Of a stretch of DNA of 32,363 nucleotides, positions 13,496-20,795 are shown piece after piece. Both the position numbers and the translations under genes were made by a program. Every line of letters starts with the position of its first letter. The first letter of the stretch is position 1. The DNA is from Actinomycetes bacterium (lineage in GTDB: Bacteria; Actinomycetota; Thermoleophilia; Solirubrobacterales; 70-9): the NCBI GenBank assembly GCA_023436605.1, contig JAEZIQ010000068.1, positions 1-32,363 of the forward strand. Reading direction: 5' to 3'. The notes beneath the pieces are model-generated. The model was not told where the DNA came from. It saw only the letters and a program-made list of their open reading frames with translations, and searched no databases.

Positions 13496-13891
13496 TCAGT
13501 CTTCGCGGTAGCGACCGCGGCCGCGACGCTCGTCGTCGTCACCCGTCGGAGCCATGACCACGGCGGTGGCCGGCGGGGCCGGAAGGACGGGAGCCTCGGG
13601 ATCGACCTTGAAGATGCGGAAGCGCATCACGCCATCGGCGATCTTCAGGCTGTGGTCGAGCGTGCCCAGCAGCTCGCGTTCCGCGTCGAAACGGAACCAG
13701 CGGTAATCGGCTTCGCTCTTGTGGTCGATCTCGTAGGCCATCTCGCGGATGCCCCAGTTGTCTTCGTGCTTGAGCGAACCATTGGCTTCGATTGCCGACT
13801 TGGTTTCGGAAACCAGCTTTTCGCGTTCGGCTTCCTCGACCTGGGGGTCGAGCATCAGGACAAGTTCGTATTGGCGGGTTGCGTCAGTCAA
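13496..13891 (-). CDS. rpsF: 30S ribosomal protein S6
   Basis: A 131-aa S6: N-terminal YELVLMLDPQVEEAEREKLV, central WGIREMAYEIDHKSEADYRWFRFDA with the conserved WG-R-Y-I-K pattern, and DHSLKIADGVMRFRIFKVD. A charged low-complexity tail ends the protein (DDDERRGRGRYRED). S6 binds S18 in the 30S platform. The start is TTG at 13891; TATAGT lies 12 nt upstream and no Shine-Dalgarno sequence is visible, so the leader would be very short. Divergent from the small anchored-protein gene at 13986. Confidence 0.95.
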   Translation of the reverse strand: MTDATRQYELVLMLDPQVEEAEREKLVSETKSAIEANGSLKHEDNWGIREMAYEIDHKSEADYRWFRFDAERELLGTLDHSLKIADGVMRFRIFKVDPEAPVLPAPPATAVVMAPTGDDDERRGRGRYRED

Positions 13892-13903
13892 AATCGACGG
13901 GGG

Positions 13904-13909
13904 ACTATA
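13904..13909 (-). promoter_or_regulatory. Candidate -10 box TATAGT for rpsF
   Basis: TATAGT reads on the minus strand 12 nt before the TTG start at 13891. It is the only TANNNT box between rpsF and the divergent gene, predicting a leader of about 5 nt. Confidence 0.4.
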
Positions 13910-13985
13910 CCTTCATCGCCCGAATTTCGCGGTGCCATCCCGACCGGAGGGGGGCGACTCCACCTCGCCGGTCCCTTGACGGACC

Positions 13986-14546
13986 ATGCGAGGAAGCTTT
14001 CGCGGTTTCAGAATCGACCGGGAAAGGGCGATCAGAATCGGCGCCATGATCGGCCTGGCGGTGCTGGGGATCTCGACCCTCCCCGGCCTCCTGAGGACGC
14101 CGGAACCTCCCCCGGTTCCGGCCAACGTCGGCTTCAGTCCGGGCGAGATGAGCCGGTTCGAAGCGCAACCGGATCCGGCTTCGGAGTCCCGTTTCCGGGC
14201 CGGGAAGGCCCGGCGGAATGACGCCCGGAGGGAGCGGAAGGCACGTGAACGCCGCGTTTCCGAGCTGAGGCGGCAGGAAGCCAGGAAGCGACACACGGCG
14301 CGGCAAGAGCGGGCAGAGAAGTCACACCGCGGAGACAAAGGCAGCGGACCGACGGGAAGCTCCGACCCCGGCTCAGCCCCGGATCCGGATCCGGTTTCCA
14401 CGGCCCGGGATTCGGCCGCAACCTCGCCGGCCCAGACGTCGTCGAGCCCGGCGTACTCACCGCCGGCCTATGTGCCGCCCCCCGCTCCGCAACCCGTCCC
14501 TTTGCCGCCGACTTCCGACGGTTCCCAGGAGTTCGCGCCACGCTGA
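13986..14546 (+). CDS. Small single-pass membrane-anchored protein, Arg/Glu-rich stalk and Pro-rich tail, unknown function
   Basis: A 186-aa protein. A short basic N-terminus is followed by one hydrophobic segment (about residues 19-36, IGAMIGLAVLGISTLPGLL). Then come a Pro-rich stretch, a highly charged Arg/Glu/Lys helix (about 70-115) and a Ser/Pro-rich tail with repeated PPAYVPPP-type sequence. This is the look of a cell-wall-spanning anchored protein, but composition alone cannot prove it. The frame is open for its full length, convergent with the TAP hydrolase and divergent from rpsF. No ribosome site is obvious before the ATG. High-GC composition means a spurious ORF cannot be fully excluded. 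Confidence 0.6.
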   Translation: MRGSFRGFRIDRERAIRIGAMIGLAVLGISTLPGLLRTPEPPPVPANVGFSPGEMSRFEAQPDPASESRFRAGKARRNDARRERKARERRVSELRRQEARKRHTARQERAEKSHRGDKGSGPTGSSDPGSAPDPDPVSTARDSAATSPAQTSSSPAYSPPAYVPPPAPQPVPLPPTSDGSQEFAPR

Positions 14547-14551
14547 CGACG

Positions 14552-14570
14552 CGACCCCGGTCAGGGGTCG
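14552..14570. terminator. Convergent-end hairpin overlapping the TAP hydrolase stop codon
   Basis: The arms CGACCCC and GGGGTCG form 7 perfect pairs with the hydrolase stop codon in the 5-nt loop. Likely bidirectional transcript end for the two converging genes; no T tract. Confidence 0.45.
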
Positions 14571-15994
14571 AGAGCCCGAATGAAGTGGCGAATCCTTGCG
14601 GTGGCCGGTGAGGCGAACGGGAAGTAGAGCTCGGAGACGTGACCCCGGCCGGGGACTACGTAAAGGCGGCCGCGGGGAAAGCGGGCCGTCACCCCGCGGG
14701 CTTCCCGGACCGACGTGATCGAGTCGAATTCGCCGGCCAGGACGAGGGTGTCGAGCCGGCCCGGCATCTTCTTCCCGGGCGGGACGGGCGGCTGTATGTT
14801 CGGGGTCGGGGCCGGCCAGGAGAGGCAGGCACTGATGCCGCTGGCCGACCCGTAGACCCAGGTTCTCTTGTTGAGCGGCGCCCACCAGTTCGCGGGCCGG
14901 AATCTTGCGATCGCGCGGTCGAGCTGCCGGCGTCGCTCGGCGATCGGCGAGGACTTCCGCCACGGCACCGGATAGTCGTTACAGACCACCGCCGCGTACA
15001 TGCCTTCGGAGAAGTAGCTGGCCGGACCGGATCCCGGGGCCCCGGGATCGACCAGCTGGCGCAGCTCGCGCCCCCGACCATGGAGATAGGCGCTAACCGT
15101 GCGGTTGAGGTGGTTGAAACTGCCCGGCGCATAGCTGGCCGCGTCTCCCATGAGGTAGTTGAGGACGTTCGACGAAAGCTTCGATCGGGTGCCGGCCCGG
15201 CGCAGCATCCGCTTCAGACGACCAGCCGCGTTGCCGGAACAGTACGGGGAGCGCTCGCAGGATCGCCTGACCGCTCGCTCGGCCGCCGGGTACAGGGTGC
15301 GCCAGAACGGATCGTTGCCAGGATAGGCCGAGGAGAGGATCAGGCCCTTCATGCCCTGGCCGTAGCGGGCGGCGTACGACTGACCGAGATAAGTGCCGTA
15401 GGAATCGCCGTAGAGAATCATCCGCCGTTTGGCGAGACCGAGCGCCCTGCGGACCGCCTCGACATCAGCCGCCGATTCGGCTGTCGTGTATCCCTGCCGT
15501 CGCACTCCTAGTTGCTTCGCGCACTGCTTCAGCCCGCGCCAGGTGCTGACTCTCCCCCGCTGAAGACCCTTGCAGTAGAGCGGACCGGAGATGCCGGTAC
15601 CCCGCTGGTCGATCGCGATCAGTTCGTATCGCCTGAGGAAGGGAGCCATCACCGCGGCGAGCGGCTTGAACGAATCAGCGTTGGTCGCCGCGTATCCCGG
15701 TCCGCCCTCGACGAAGATGATCGCTCCCCGGGAGGGACGGCTGGTGTCGCCGCGGCGTCGGATCGCGAATCCGATCTTCTGCTTGCCCGCCGAAGGCTTG
15801 CCGCGCACTGCCGGGACCGTGACGTGGCCACAGAGCAGCGGCCGGTTGGCTCCGATGTCGCACTCCCTCAGCTTCGGCCGGGCGTCAGCGTCCGCCGGAG
15901 CGGGCAGAAGCTGGGGCGAGATGGCCAGAAGAATTCCGGCGATGAGCAGGACAACACGGGACTTGGCCGGGATGATCCCGACAGCGGTTTTCAG
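14561..15994 (-). CDS. Secreted alpha/beta hydrolase of tripeptidyl-aminopeptidase (TAP) type, apparent CTG start
   Basis: Serine hydrolase, 477 aa if started at CTG 15994. The oxyanion region is VEGGPGYAAT, the nucleophile is in LYGDSYGTYL, the acid in AGEFDSITS and the histidine in GRGHVSEL. The Cys pairs and C-terminal SCLSWP-type segment match the secreted Streptomyces TAP family. The first ATG/GTG/TTG in frame is GTG 15808, but the same frame upstream encodes a clear signal peptide (AKSRVVLLIAGILLAISPQL) and the family's RECDIGANRPLLCGHVTVP. No standard start exists before the upstream stop. CTG at 15994-15992 overlaps the otsA stop (CTGA) like the usual ATGA junction. Substrate unknown; probably peptides. 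Confidence 0.87.
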   Translation of the reverse strand: MKTAVGIIPAKSRVVLLIAGILLAISPQLLPAPADADARPKLRECDIGANRPLLCGHVTVPAVRGKPSAGKQKIGFAIRRRGDTSRPSRGAIIFVEGGPGYAATNADSFKPLAAVMAPFLRRYELIAIDQRGTGISGPLYCKGLQRGRVSTWRGLKQCAKQLGVRRQGYTTAESAADVEAVRRALGLAKRRMILYGDSYGTYLGQSYAARYGQGMKGLILSSAYPGNDPFWRTLYPAAERAVRRSCERSPYCSGNAAGRLKRMLRRAGTRSKLSSNVLNYLMGDAASYAPGSFNHLNRTVSAYLHGRGRELRQLVDPGAPGSGPASYFSEGMYAAVVCNDYPVPWRKSSPIAERRRQLDRAIARFRPANWWAPLNKRTWVYGSASGISACLSWPAPTPNIQPPVPPGKKMPGRLDTLVLAGEFDSITSVREARGVTARFPRGRLYVVPGRGHVSELYFPFASPATARIRHFIRALDP

Positions 15995-17460
15995 ACCTGT
16001 TCCCGTTCCCGGCGGACCAGTGCGATGTCGGCCACCTGATCATCGATCCAGTCGGCCGGAGTTCGGGAGTGGATGATCCGCTTGAGACCGTCAGCCCGCT
16101 CCCGCCTCTCTTCCGGCGACATGGTGAGCGCCCGGTAGATCACATCCGCCTGTTCCTGGATGTCGAAGGGATTGACGGTCAGGGCGTACTCCTTGAGCTC
16201 TTCGTGCGAGCCGGTGTTTTCGGAAAGCATCAGCACTCCGTCCCGCACGTTGATCACCGGCGCTTCCTTGGCGACCAGGTTCATGCCGTCGAAGATCGCG
16301 TTGACCATCAGCAGGTCGCAGTGCTTGTAGCGGGCTACGGCCTCGTCGAAGTCGTCATAGATGCGGAGGTCGATCGGCATCCAGTCGGTTGTACCGTGGC
16401 GATGGTTGACCACCGCGACCAGGGCCTCGATCCGCTCGAGGTACTCGGCGTATTCGGGCACGTCCTGTCGCGACGGCTGCAGATGAGCGACGAAGGTGAC
16501 CTTCTCCCGGAATTCGGGATGGTCGGTGAGGAATGTGTCGAACGCGGTGAAGCCGCGGAGCACGTTCTTCGAAAGGTCGGCCCGGTCGACCCGGAGGATC
16601 AGGTGCTCGCGTCGCCGGGCGAGGATCTCCTTCTCCAGTTCGGCCACCCGCTCCGAATGGACCGCCCTCTCCAGCCGGTCGGAGTCGATCGAAAGCGGGT
16701 AGGCCCGGACCATCGTCCGGCCGCCGGGGTGGGTGACGGTCAGGTTCTCGTAATCGACTTCGTAGCCCATCAGCCGGTGGCAACAGGCCAGGAAGTTCAC
16801 GCAGTAGCTGTGAGTGTGGAAGCCGATGATGTCGTTGGAAAGCAGGCCGTTGTAGATCGCTTCCCGGATCGGGGTCGGGAGGACCCGCCAGGAGTCGGGC
16901 TGGGTCCAGGGGATGTGGACGAAGTGATGAAGCAGCACGTCCGGCCGGGCAGCCCGGATCTTGGCCGGGGCCGTGTACAGGTGGTAGTCGTGAAGCATGA
17001 CCAGCGGGTCGTCCCGGTCCTCGATCTGGCTGATCACGCAATCGGCGATGTCTCCGTTGACCACCTCATAACCCTCGTACCAGGCGGCGATCTCCTCCTT
17101 GCGCATGTCAGGGGCGTTGGAGAGGTCCCAGAGGTAGTGCTGGATGAACCAGAGGATCGGGTTGGCGATCACGTTGTAGAAGCGCTCATACGCTTCCGGG
17201 TCGCTTTCGACCAGCAGCACCCGGTAGTCCACCCCGTTCAGGTTGACGTCGAGCGGCCGGCCGTCGTTCTCTTCGACCACGGCCACGTCCTCCGCGGTCA
17301 TCGCCGAGGCAATCCAGAGCGCGTCACGATCCTTGACCAGCCCGGAGAGTGCGGTGACGAGTCCGCCACCGCCACGGGAAAGGGTGCGTTCCCCGTCGGG
17401 TGCCCGGTCGAACTGCGCCGGACCCCGGTTGGAGACGATGATCAGAGGCTGCGCGTCCAT
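15991..17460 (-). CDS. otsA: Trehalose-6-phosphate synthase (GT20 family)
   Basis: A 489-aa retaining glycosyltransferase joining UDP-glucose and glucose-6-phosphate to make trehalose-6-phosphate, an osmolyte precursor. Seen: N-terminal IVSNRGP and GGGGLVTALSGL (sugar-phosphate loop), YNVIANPILWFIQHYLW, HDYHLYTAP, FVHIPWTQPDSWRVLP, DIIGFHTHSYCVNFL, RVDRADLSKNVLRG and DGMNLVAKE. An in-frame ATG at 17475 exists, but ATG at 17460 has GGAGG 8 nt upstream and gives the usual N-terminus. No otsB phosphatase lies nearby. The gene follows htrA by a few bases and overlaps the TAP hydrolase start, so it sits in an envelope-stress-like operon. GT20 relatives making glucosylglycerol-phosphate are an alternative. 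Confidence 0.9.
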   Translation of the reverse strand: MDAQPLIIVSNRGPAQFDRAPDGERTLSRGGGGLVTALSGLVKDRDALWIASAMTAEDVAVVEENDGRPLDVNLNGVDYRVLLVESDPEAYERFYNVIANPILWFIQHYLWDLSNAPDMRKEEIAAWYEGYEVVNGDIADCVISQIEDRDDPLVMLHDYHLYTAPAKIRAARPDVLLHHFVHIPWTQPDSWRVLPTPIREAIYNGLLSNDIIGFHTHSYCVNFLACCHRLMGYEVDYENLTVTHPGGRTMVRAYPLSIDSDRLERAVHSERVAELEKEILARRREHLILRVDRADLSKNVLRGFTAFDTFLTDHPEFREKVTFVAHLQPSRQDVPEYAEYLERIEALVAVVNHRHGTTDWMPIDLRIYDDFDEAVARYKHCDLLMVNAIFDGMNLVAKEAPVINVRDGVLMLSENTGSHEELKEYALTVNPFDIQEQADVIYRALTMSPEERRERADGLKRIIHSRTPADWIDDQVADIALVRREREQV

Positions 17461-17476
17461 ACCCACGCCCTCCATG

Positions 17477-18667
17477 TTAACCCCGGGTCAGAGCGGTCGG
17501 TCGGTTCTCGAGTTCGACTTCGATCGTCTTCCGGTCGCCGTCGCGGATCACCTCGAGCTCGGCCGTATCGCCGGGCTTGAGCGCCCCGATCAACCGGCCA
17601 AGATCCTCGACGTGTTCGATTTCAACGCCGTTTACCGCGATGATCGCGTCACCACCGACGTCGTATCTGGCGCCCTGGAAGACCAGTTCACGGTTTCCAC
17701 CCTTGATACCGGCCGCGGCGGCCGGTCCGCCCTCCACGACCTCGGCGACCAGGGCACCGCTCTCGGCGTCGATTCCAAGTTTTTCGGCGAGCTGCGGATA
17801 AAGCGGCTGGGTGCTGACCCCGATATATGCGTACTTCGGCTCGCCGCCGTCGCGAAGCATCTCGACCGAGCGCTTGATCGAGTTGGCGGGCACACCGAAC
17901 CCGACCCCGTCGCTGGATCCGGAACCGCTCTTCATCTGCTGACTGATGCCGATCACGTGGGCGTCACCGTCAAGCATCGGTCCGCCTGAGTTGCCCGGGT
18001 TGATCGAGGCGTCAGTCTGGATCGCCCCTTCGATCTGGAAGTCGGTCAGGCTCATCACCGAGCGACCGGTCTGGGAAACGACGCCGGTAGTCAGGGTCTG
18101 ATCCTCGCCAAACGGGCTGCCGATCACGGCGATCGGCTGACCGACCACGACCTTCTCGCTGTCGGCGAGGGTCAGCGGCTTCAGATCGACCTCGTCGGGA
18201 TCGACCTTGAGCAGGCCGACGTCAGCAAAGGGATCGAAGCCGACGATCTCGGCATCGAGCACGTCGCCGGTCGAAAACTCGACGTAGACGTTGTCGGCGG
18301 CCTTGCGGTCCTCGCCCTCACCGTCGCTGATCACGTGAGCGTTGGTGACGATCTCGCCGTCGTCAGTCAGAACGAAGCCGGAGCCGCCGGCCGCCGCGGC
18401 ACTGGCCGGAGCGTTTTCGACGTCACCAAAAACCGAGCGAATCGAGACGACCCCGTCGATCGTCTCCCTGTAGACCTTCGAGGGATTGAACTCGGAACCG
18501 TTCGAGTCGGTGATCACCGGGTCCGCGTCCGAAGTGGAAATCGGGGCGCTTTCCTTGGCCGAAGAGGAATCGGACGAAGAGTCCGAACCGGAGTCGGAAC
18601 CGCACCCGGCGAGCAGGGAAAGGCCCAGAAGGGCAACCAGAATGAGGGCAAGGTTTCGCTTCGACAT
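17477..18667 (-). CDS. HtrA/DegP-like serine protease with PDZ domain, lipoprotein
   Basis: A 396-aa trypsin-fold protease for envelope protein quality control. The signal peptide ends with lipobox LLAGC (C22), followed by a Ser/Asp-rich linker (23-45). The catalytic triad is H111 (TNAHVIS), D149 (FADVGLLKV) and S227 (NPGNSGGP). One PDZ domain (about 285-390) ends the protein. Most actinobacterial HtrA proteins use a transmembrane anchor, so lipid anchoring is a variation. TAGGCT lies 9 nt before the ATG and overlaps the thiL stop; thiL ends 12 nt upstream. It heads or continues an htrA-otsA-TAP unit. Confidence 0.93.
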   Translation of the reverse strand: MSKRNLALILVALLGLSLLAGCGSDSGSDSSSDSSSAKESAPISTSDADPVITDSNGSEFNPSKVYRETIDGVVSIRSVFGDVENAPASAAAAGGSGFVLTDDGEIVTNAHVISDGEGEDRKAADNVYVEFSTGDVLDAEIVGFDPFADVGLLKVDPDEVDLKPLTLADSEKVVVGQPIAVIGSPFGEDQTLTTGVVSQTGRSVMSLTDFQIEGAIQTDASINPGNSGGPMLDGDAHVIGISQQMKSGSGSSDGVGFGVPANSIKRSVEMLRDGGEPKYAYIGVSTQPLYPQLAEKLGIDAESGALVAEVVEGGPAAAAGIKGGNRELVFQGARYDVGGDAIIAVNGVEIEHVEDLGRLIGALKPGDTAELEVIRDGDRKTIEVELENRPTALTRG

Positions 18668-18676
18668 CAGCGTTGG

Positions 18677-18682
18677 AGCCTA
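18677..18682 (-). promoter_or_regulatory. Candidate -10 box TAGGCT for htrA-like gene
   Basis: TAGGCT reads on the minus strand 9 nt before the ATG at 18667; its TAG is also the thiL stop codon. The same stop/-10 overlap occurs at 1189-1194. Confidence 0.33.
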
Positions 18683-19702
18683 CCGGGAGTCCGTGCCCGA
18701 CCCACGGAAGTGATCGTGACCCGGAGGCGCCGACCCGTCGCTTCCGTCCTCGGCGACGAAGACGACCGGAGCCGGTCCGCCACCGGGTGCGCTCACCGCG
18801 CCGATCGCCAGGAGTTCAAATCCGGTCGCCTCGATCAGAGCGGAATCGGCCTCCTCGAAACGGTCCGCGGGGATGGTCAGGGCAAGCACGTAGTCCTCTC
18901 CACCCGAAACCGCGAAAGCCAGCGGTTCCTTTCCGGCTGCGGCAGCAACTTCCCTCACACCGGGGACCAGCGGGACCTCGGCGGCCTGGAGCCTGATCGT
19001 CACCCCGGAAGCGGTGGCGATGTGGGCCAGGTCGGCGGCGAGCCCGTCGCTCACATCGATCATTGCCGTAGCCCCGACCCGCGCCAGCACCGGCGCAGCG
19101 GTCAACTGCGGCTGAGGCCTGACCTGGCATTCGACCAGCAGGTCCCGTGACAGTTCAGAGAGTTCAGGAACTTCCAGGCCCCCGAGTAGCTCGAGTCCGG
19201 CCGCCGCACCACCGACCGGGGCGGTCACCGCGACGACGTCGCCGGGCCCGGCCCCCGACCTGTTGACCAGGGGAGCCCCTTCATCCACGTGTGCGATCAC
19301 GGTGACGCTGAGGAAGACGACCGGCGAGGAGACGACGTCGCCCCCGGCCAGTTCGACCCCGAACTCCCCGGCCGCTTCGACCACACCATCGGCCAGTCCT
19401 TCCAGATAGGCGTCCGGTGTTTCGGCAGGGGCGCCGAGGGCCACCAGTATCTCCGTGTTCCCGACACCCAGGCCCATCGCCGCGAGATCGGAAACGGCGC
19501 TGGCCACCGCCTTTCGGGCGCTCTCCGCGGCTGGACGATCCGCTCCGAAATGGACCCCTGCGACCGCGGTATCGACCGATGTGACGATTCTTCCCCGAGT
19601 GCGGATCACCGCCGCGTCGTCACCGATCCCGGTAACGATCCGGTTGGCCCCGCTGGCCTTTTCGGCGATTCGTCCGATCAGCTCGAACTCACTGAGATCC
19701 AT
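18680..19702 (-). CDS. thiL: Thiamine-monophosphate kinase
   Basis: A 340-aa ATP-dependent kinase making thiamine diphosphate from thiamine monophosphate. It shows the N-terminal FELIGRIAEK, the Mg/ATP motif GIGDDAAVI (about 25-33), SVDTAVAGVHF, the dimer-interface RKAVASAVSDLAAMG, GGDVVSSPVVFLSVT, MIDVSDGLAADLAHIA and SGGEDYVL. This is the full AIR-synthase-fold order. The frame stays open far upstream (to 20338), but ATG 19702 gives the family N-terminus and has TAGTGT 7 nt before it. A Pro/Gly/Ser-rich tail of about 35 residues extends past the fold. Its start is 24 bp from the divergent membrane-protein start. Confidence 0.94.
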   Translation of the reverse strand: MDLSEFELIGRIAEKASGANRIVTGIGDDAAVIRTRGRIVTSVDTAVAGVHFGADRPAAESARKAVASAVSDLAAMGLGVGNTEILVALGAPAETPDAYLEGLADGVVEAAGEFGVELAGGDVVSSPVVFLSVTVIAHVDEGAPLVNRSGAGPGDVVAVTAPVGGAAAGLELLGGLEVPELSELSRDLLVECQVRPQPQLTAAPVLARVGATAMIDVSDGLAADLAHIATASGVTIRLQAAEVPLVPGVREVAAAAGKEPLAFAVSGGEDYVLALTIPADRFEEADSALIEATGFELLAIGAVSAPGGGPAPVVFVAEDGSDGSAPPGHDHFRGSGTDSR

Positions 19703-19709
19703 GGCTTTG

Positions 19710-19715
19710 ACACTA
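19710..19715 (-). promoter_or_regulatory. Candidate -10 box TAGTGT, leaderless start of thiL
   Basis: TAGTGT reads on the minus strand 7 nt before the ATG at 19702. Only 24 bp separate the two divergent start codons, so leaderless transcription is nearly forced for both genes. The plus-strand partner would be TATTGC, 7 nt before 19727. Confidence 0.5.
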
Positions 19716-19726
19716 TTGCCCCTCAG

Positions 19727-20785
19727 ATGAGGGAGGAACCCGACAAGCCGAGCCTGCTCCACCGGCTCGGGCATCTCGCCGCCACAGTCGGCAAGACCGG
19801 CCCGAAAAAGAAGTCGACCAAGGTGATCCTGCAGGGCTCGATCGCCTTCCTGATCTTCGGCTTCCTGGTTTTCACCGTGGTCTCCCAGTGGTCGGAGCTG
19901 AAGCAGAAGGGCGTCGAGTTCGACCTGATCTGGCTGATCCCGGCCATTTTGATGATGCTGCTCTATTACATCGGCGGGGCCGCGATCTGGGGGCTGATCC
20001 TCCGCTTCCTGGGCAGCCCGGTCCCGGCCATGGAGACCCAGAAGATCTGGGCCCAGCCGCTCCTGGTCAGATACATACCGGGAACCGTGCTCTTTCTGCT
20101 GGCCCGGATCCTGTTGGCCGAGAAGGCCGGTGTCCAGCGACGGGTGACCACCGCCGGCATCGTCTACGAGCAGGCGGTTTCGATTGCCGGCGCCCTGACC
20201 ATCGCCACCTGGTTTTTGATCGACCACCCCGACCTGCAGAGCCAGCCGGCCCGCTGGCTGCCGCTGCTGGTCCTGCCGGTCATGGTGCTGCTGCTCCACC
20301 CTCGGATCTTCGGCCCCGTTTCCAGGCGACTCTTGCACGCTCTGGGCCGGGAGTCATTGCCGCAGTTGATGCCGTTCCGCGGCGTGGTCGTGATCTACCT
20401 TTCCTACGTGGTCGTCTGGGCGATCATGGGCATCGGGGTCTTCTTCGCGGCGCGGGCGGTCCACCACCTGGGCCTCGATGACCTGGCGATCGTGGCCGCC
20501 TCGCAGATGATCGGATTCCTCGCCGCGGTCGTCTCGGCTGTCACCCCGGCCGGCCTCGGGGTCCGTGACGCCGCCTTCGCCTGGGCGGTAAAGGTCGCGC
20601 TTCCTTCCGACAGCTTCGGGGTCGGAGCGGTGATCGCGATCGCGGTGCGGGCGACCCAGACGGTGGTTGAACTGGTCTACGTCGGCGTGGTTACCGCCTT
20701 CACCCGCAAGGAGGGTGACGAAGACGAGATCGAACTGGCCGAAGAAGCGGCCGAAGAAGCCGCCCGGCTCAAAGCTTCGGGCTGA
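19727..20785 (+). CDS. Multi-pass membrane protein of the lysylphosphatidylglycerol synthase TM-region (UPF0104/flippase-like) type
   Basis: A 352-aa protein with about 7-8 membrane segments starting at VILQGSIAFLIFGFLVFTVV, a large soluble charged C-terminus (EGDEDEIELAEEAAEEAA), and the family-like signature SAVTPAGLGVRDAAFAWAV near the C-terminus. Relatives include the flippase half of MprF and many uncharacterised lipid or glycolipid transporters; no synthetase domain is fused here. The frame is open well upstream, but ATG 19727 is chosen because earlier sequence overlaps thiL. Convergent with the PBP gene, stops 6 bp apart. Substrate unknown. Confidence 0.78.
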   Translation: MREEPDKPSLLHRLGHLAATVGKTGPKKKSTKVILQGSIAFLIFGFLVFTVVSQWSELKQKGVEFDLIWLIPAILMMLLYYIGGAAIWGLILRFLGSPVPAMETQKIWAQPLLVRYIPGTVLFLLARILLAEKAGVQRRVTTAGIVYEQAVSIAGALTIATWFLIDHPDLQSQPARWLPLLVLPVMVLLLHPRIFGPVSRRLLHALGRESLPQLMPFRGVVVIYLSYVVVWAIMGIGVFFAARAVHHLGLDDLAIVAASQMIGFLAAVVSAVTPAGLGVRDAAFAWAVKVALPSDSFGVGAVIAIAVRATQTVVELVYVGVVTAFTRKEGDEDEIELAEEAAEEAARLKASG

Positions 20786-20795
20786 CCTCGGTCAG
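20782..20795. terminator. Small palindrome containing both stop codons of converging genes
   Basis: CTGACC-TC-GGTCAG includes the TGA of the plus-strand membrane protein and the TGA of the minus-strand PBP. It could act as a weak bidirectional transcript end. Two TGA-C ends facing each other give part of this symmetry by chance. Confidence 0.3.

Noticed and set aside
16069..17580. Plus-strand 503-codon open frame
   Set aside because: It is the antisense shadow of otsA; the minus strand has complete GT20 motifs, and long antisense frames are normal at this GC content.
19707..19712. Perfect TTGACA as a -35 box for the plus-strand gene
   Set aside because: The matching -10 position would fall inside the coding sequence with no TANNNT there, so it is probably chance.
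19289..19726. Long N-terminal extension of the plus-strand membrane protein
   Set aside because: It would overlap most of thiL antisense and has no domain or hydrophobic pattern; ATG 19727 is the sensible start.
19703..20338. Long N-terminal extension of thiL
   Set aside because: The extension is antisense to the membrane-protein gene and Gln/Asp/Gly-rich; the family N-terminus begins at ATG 19702.
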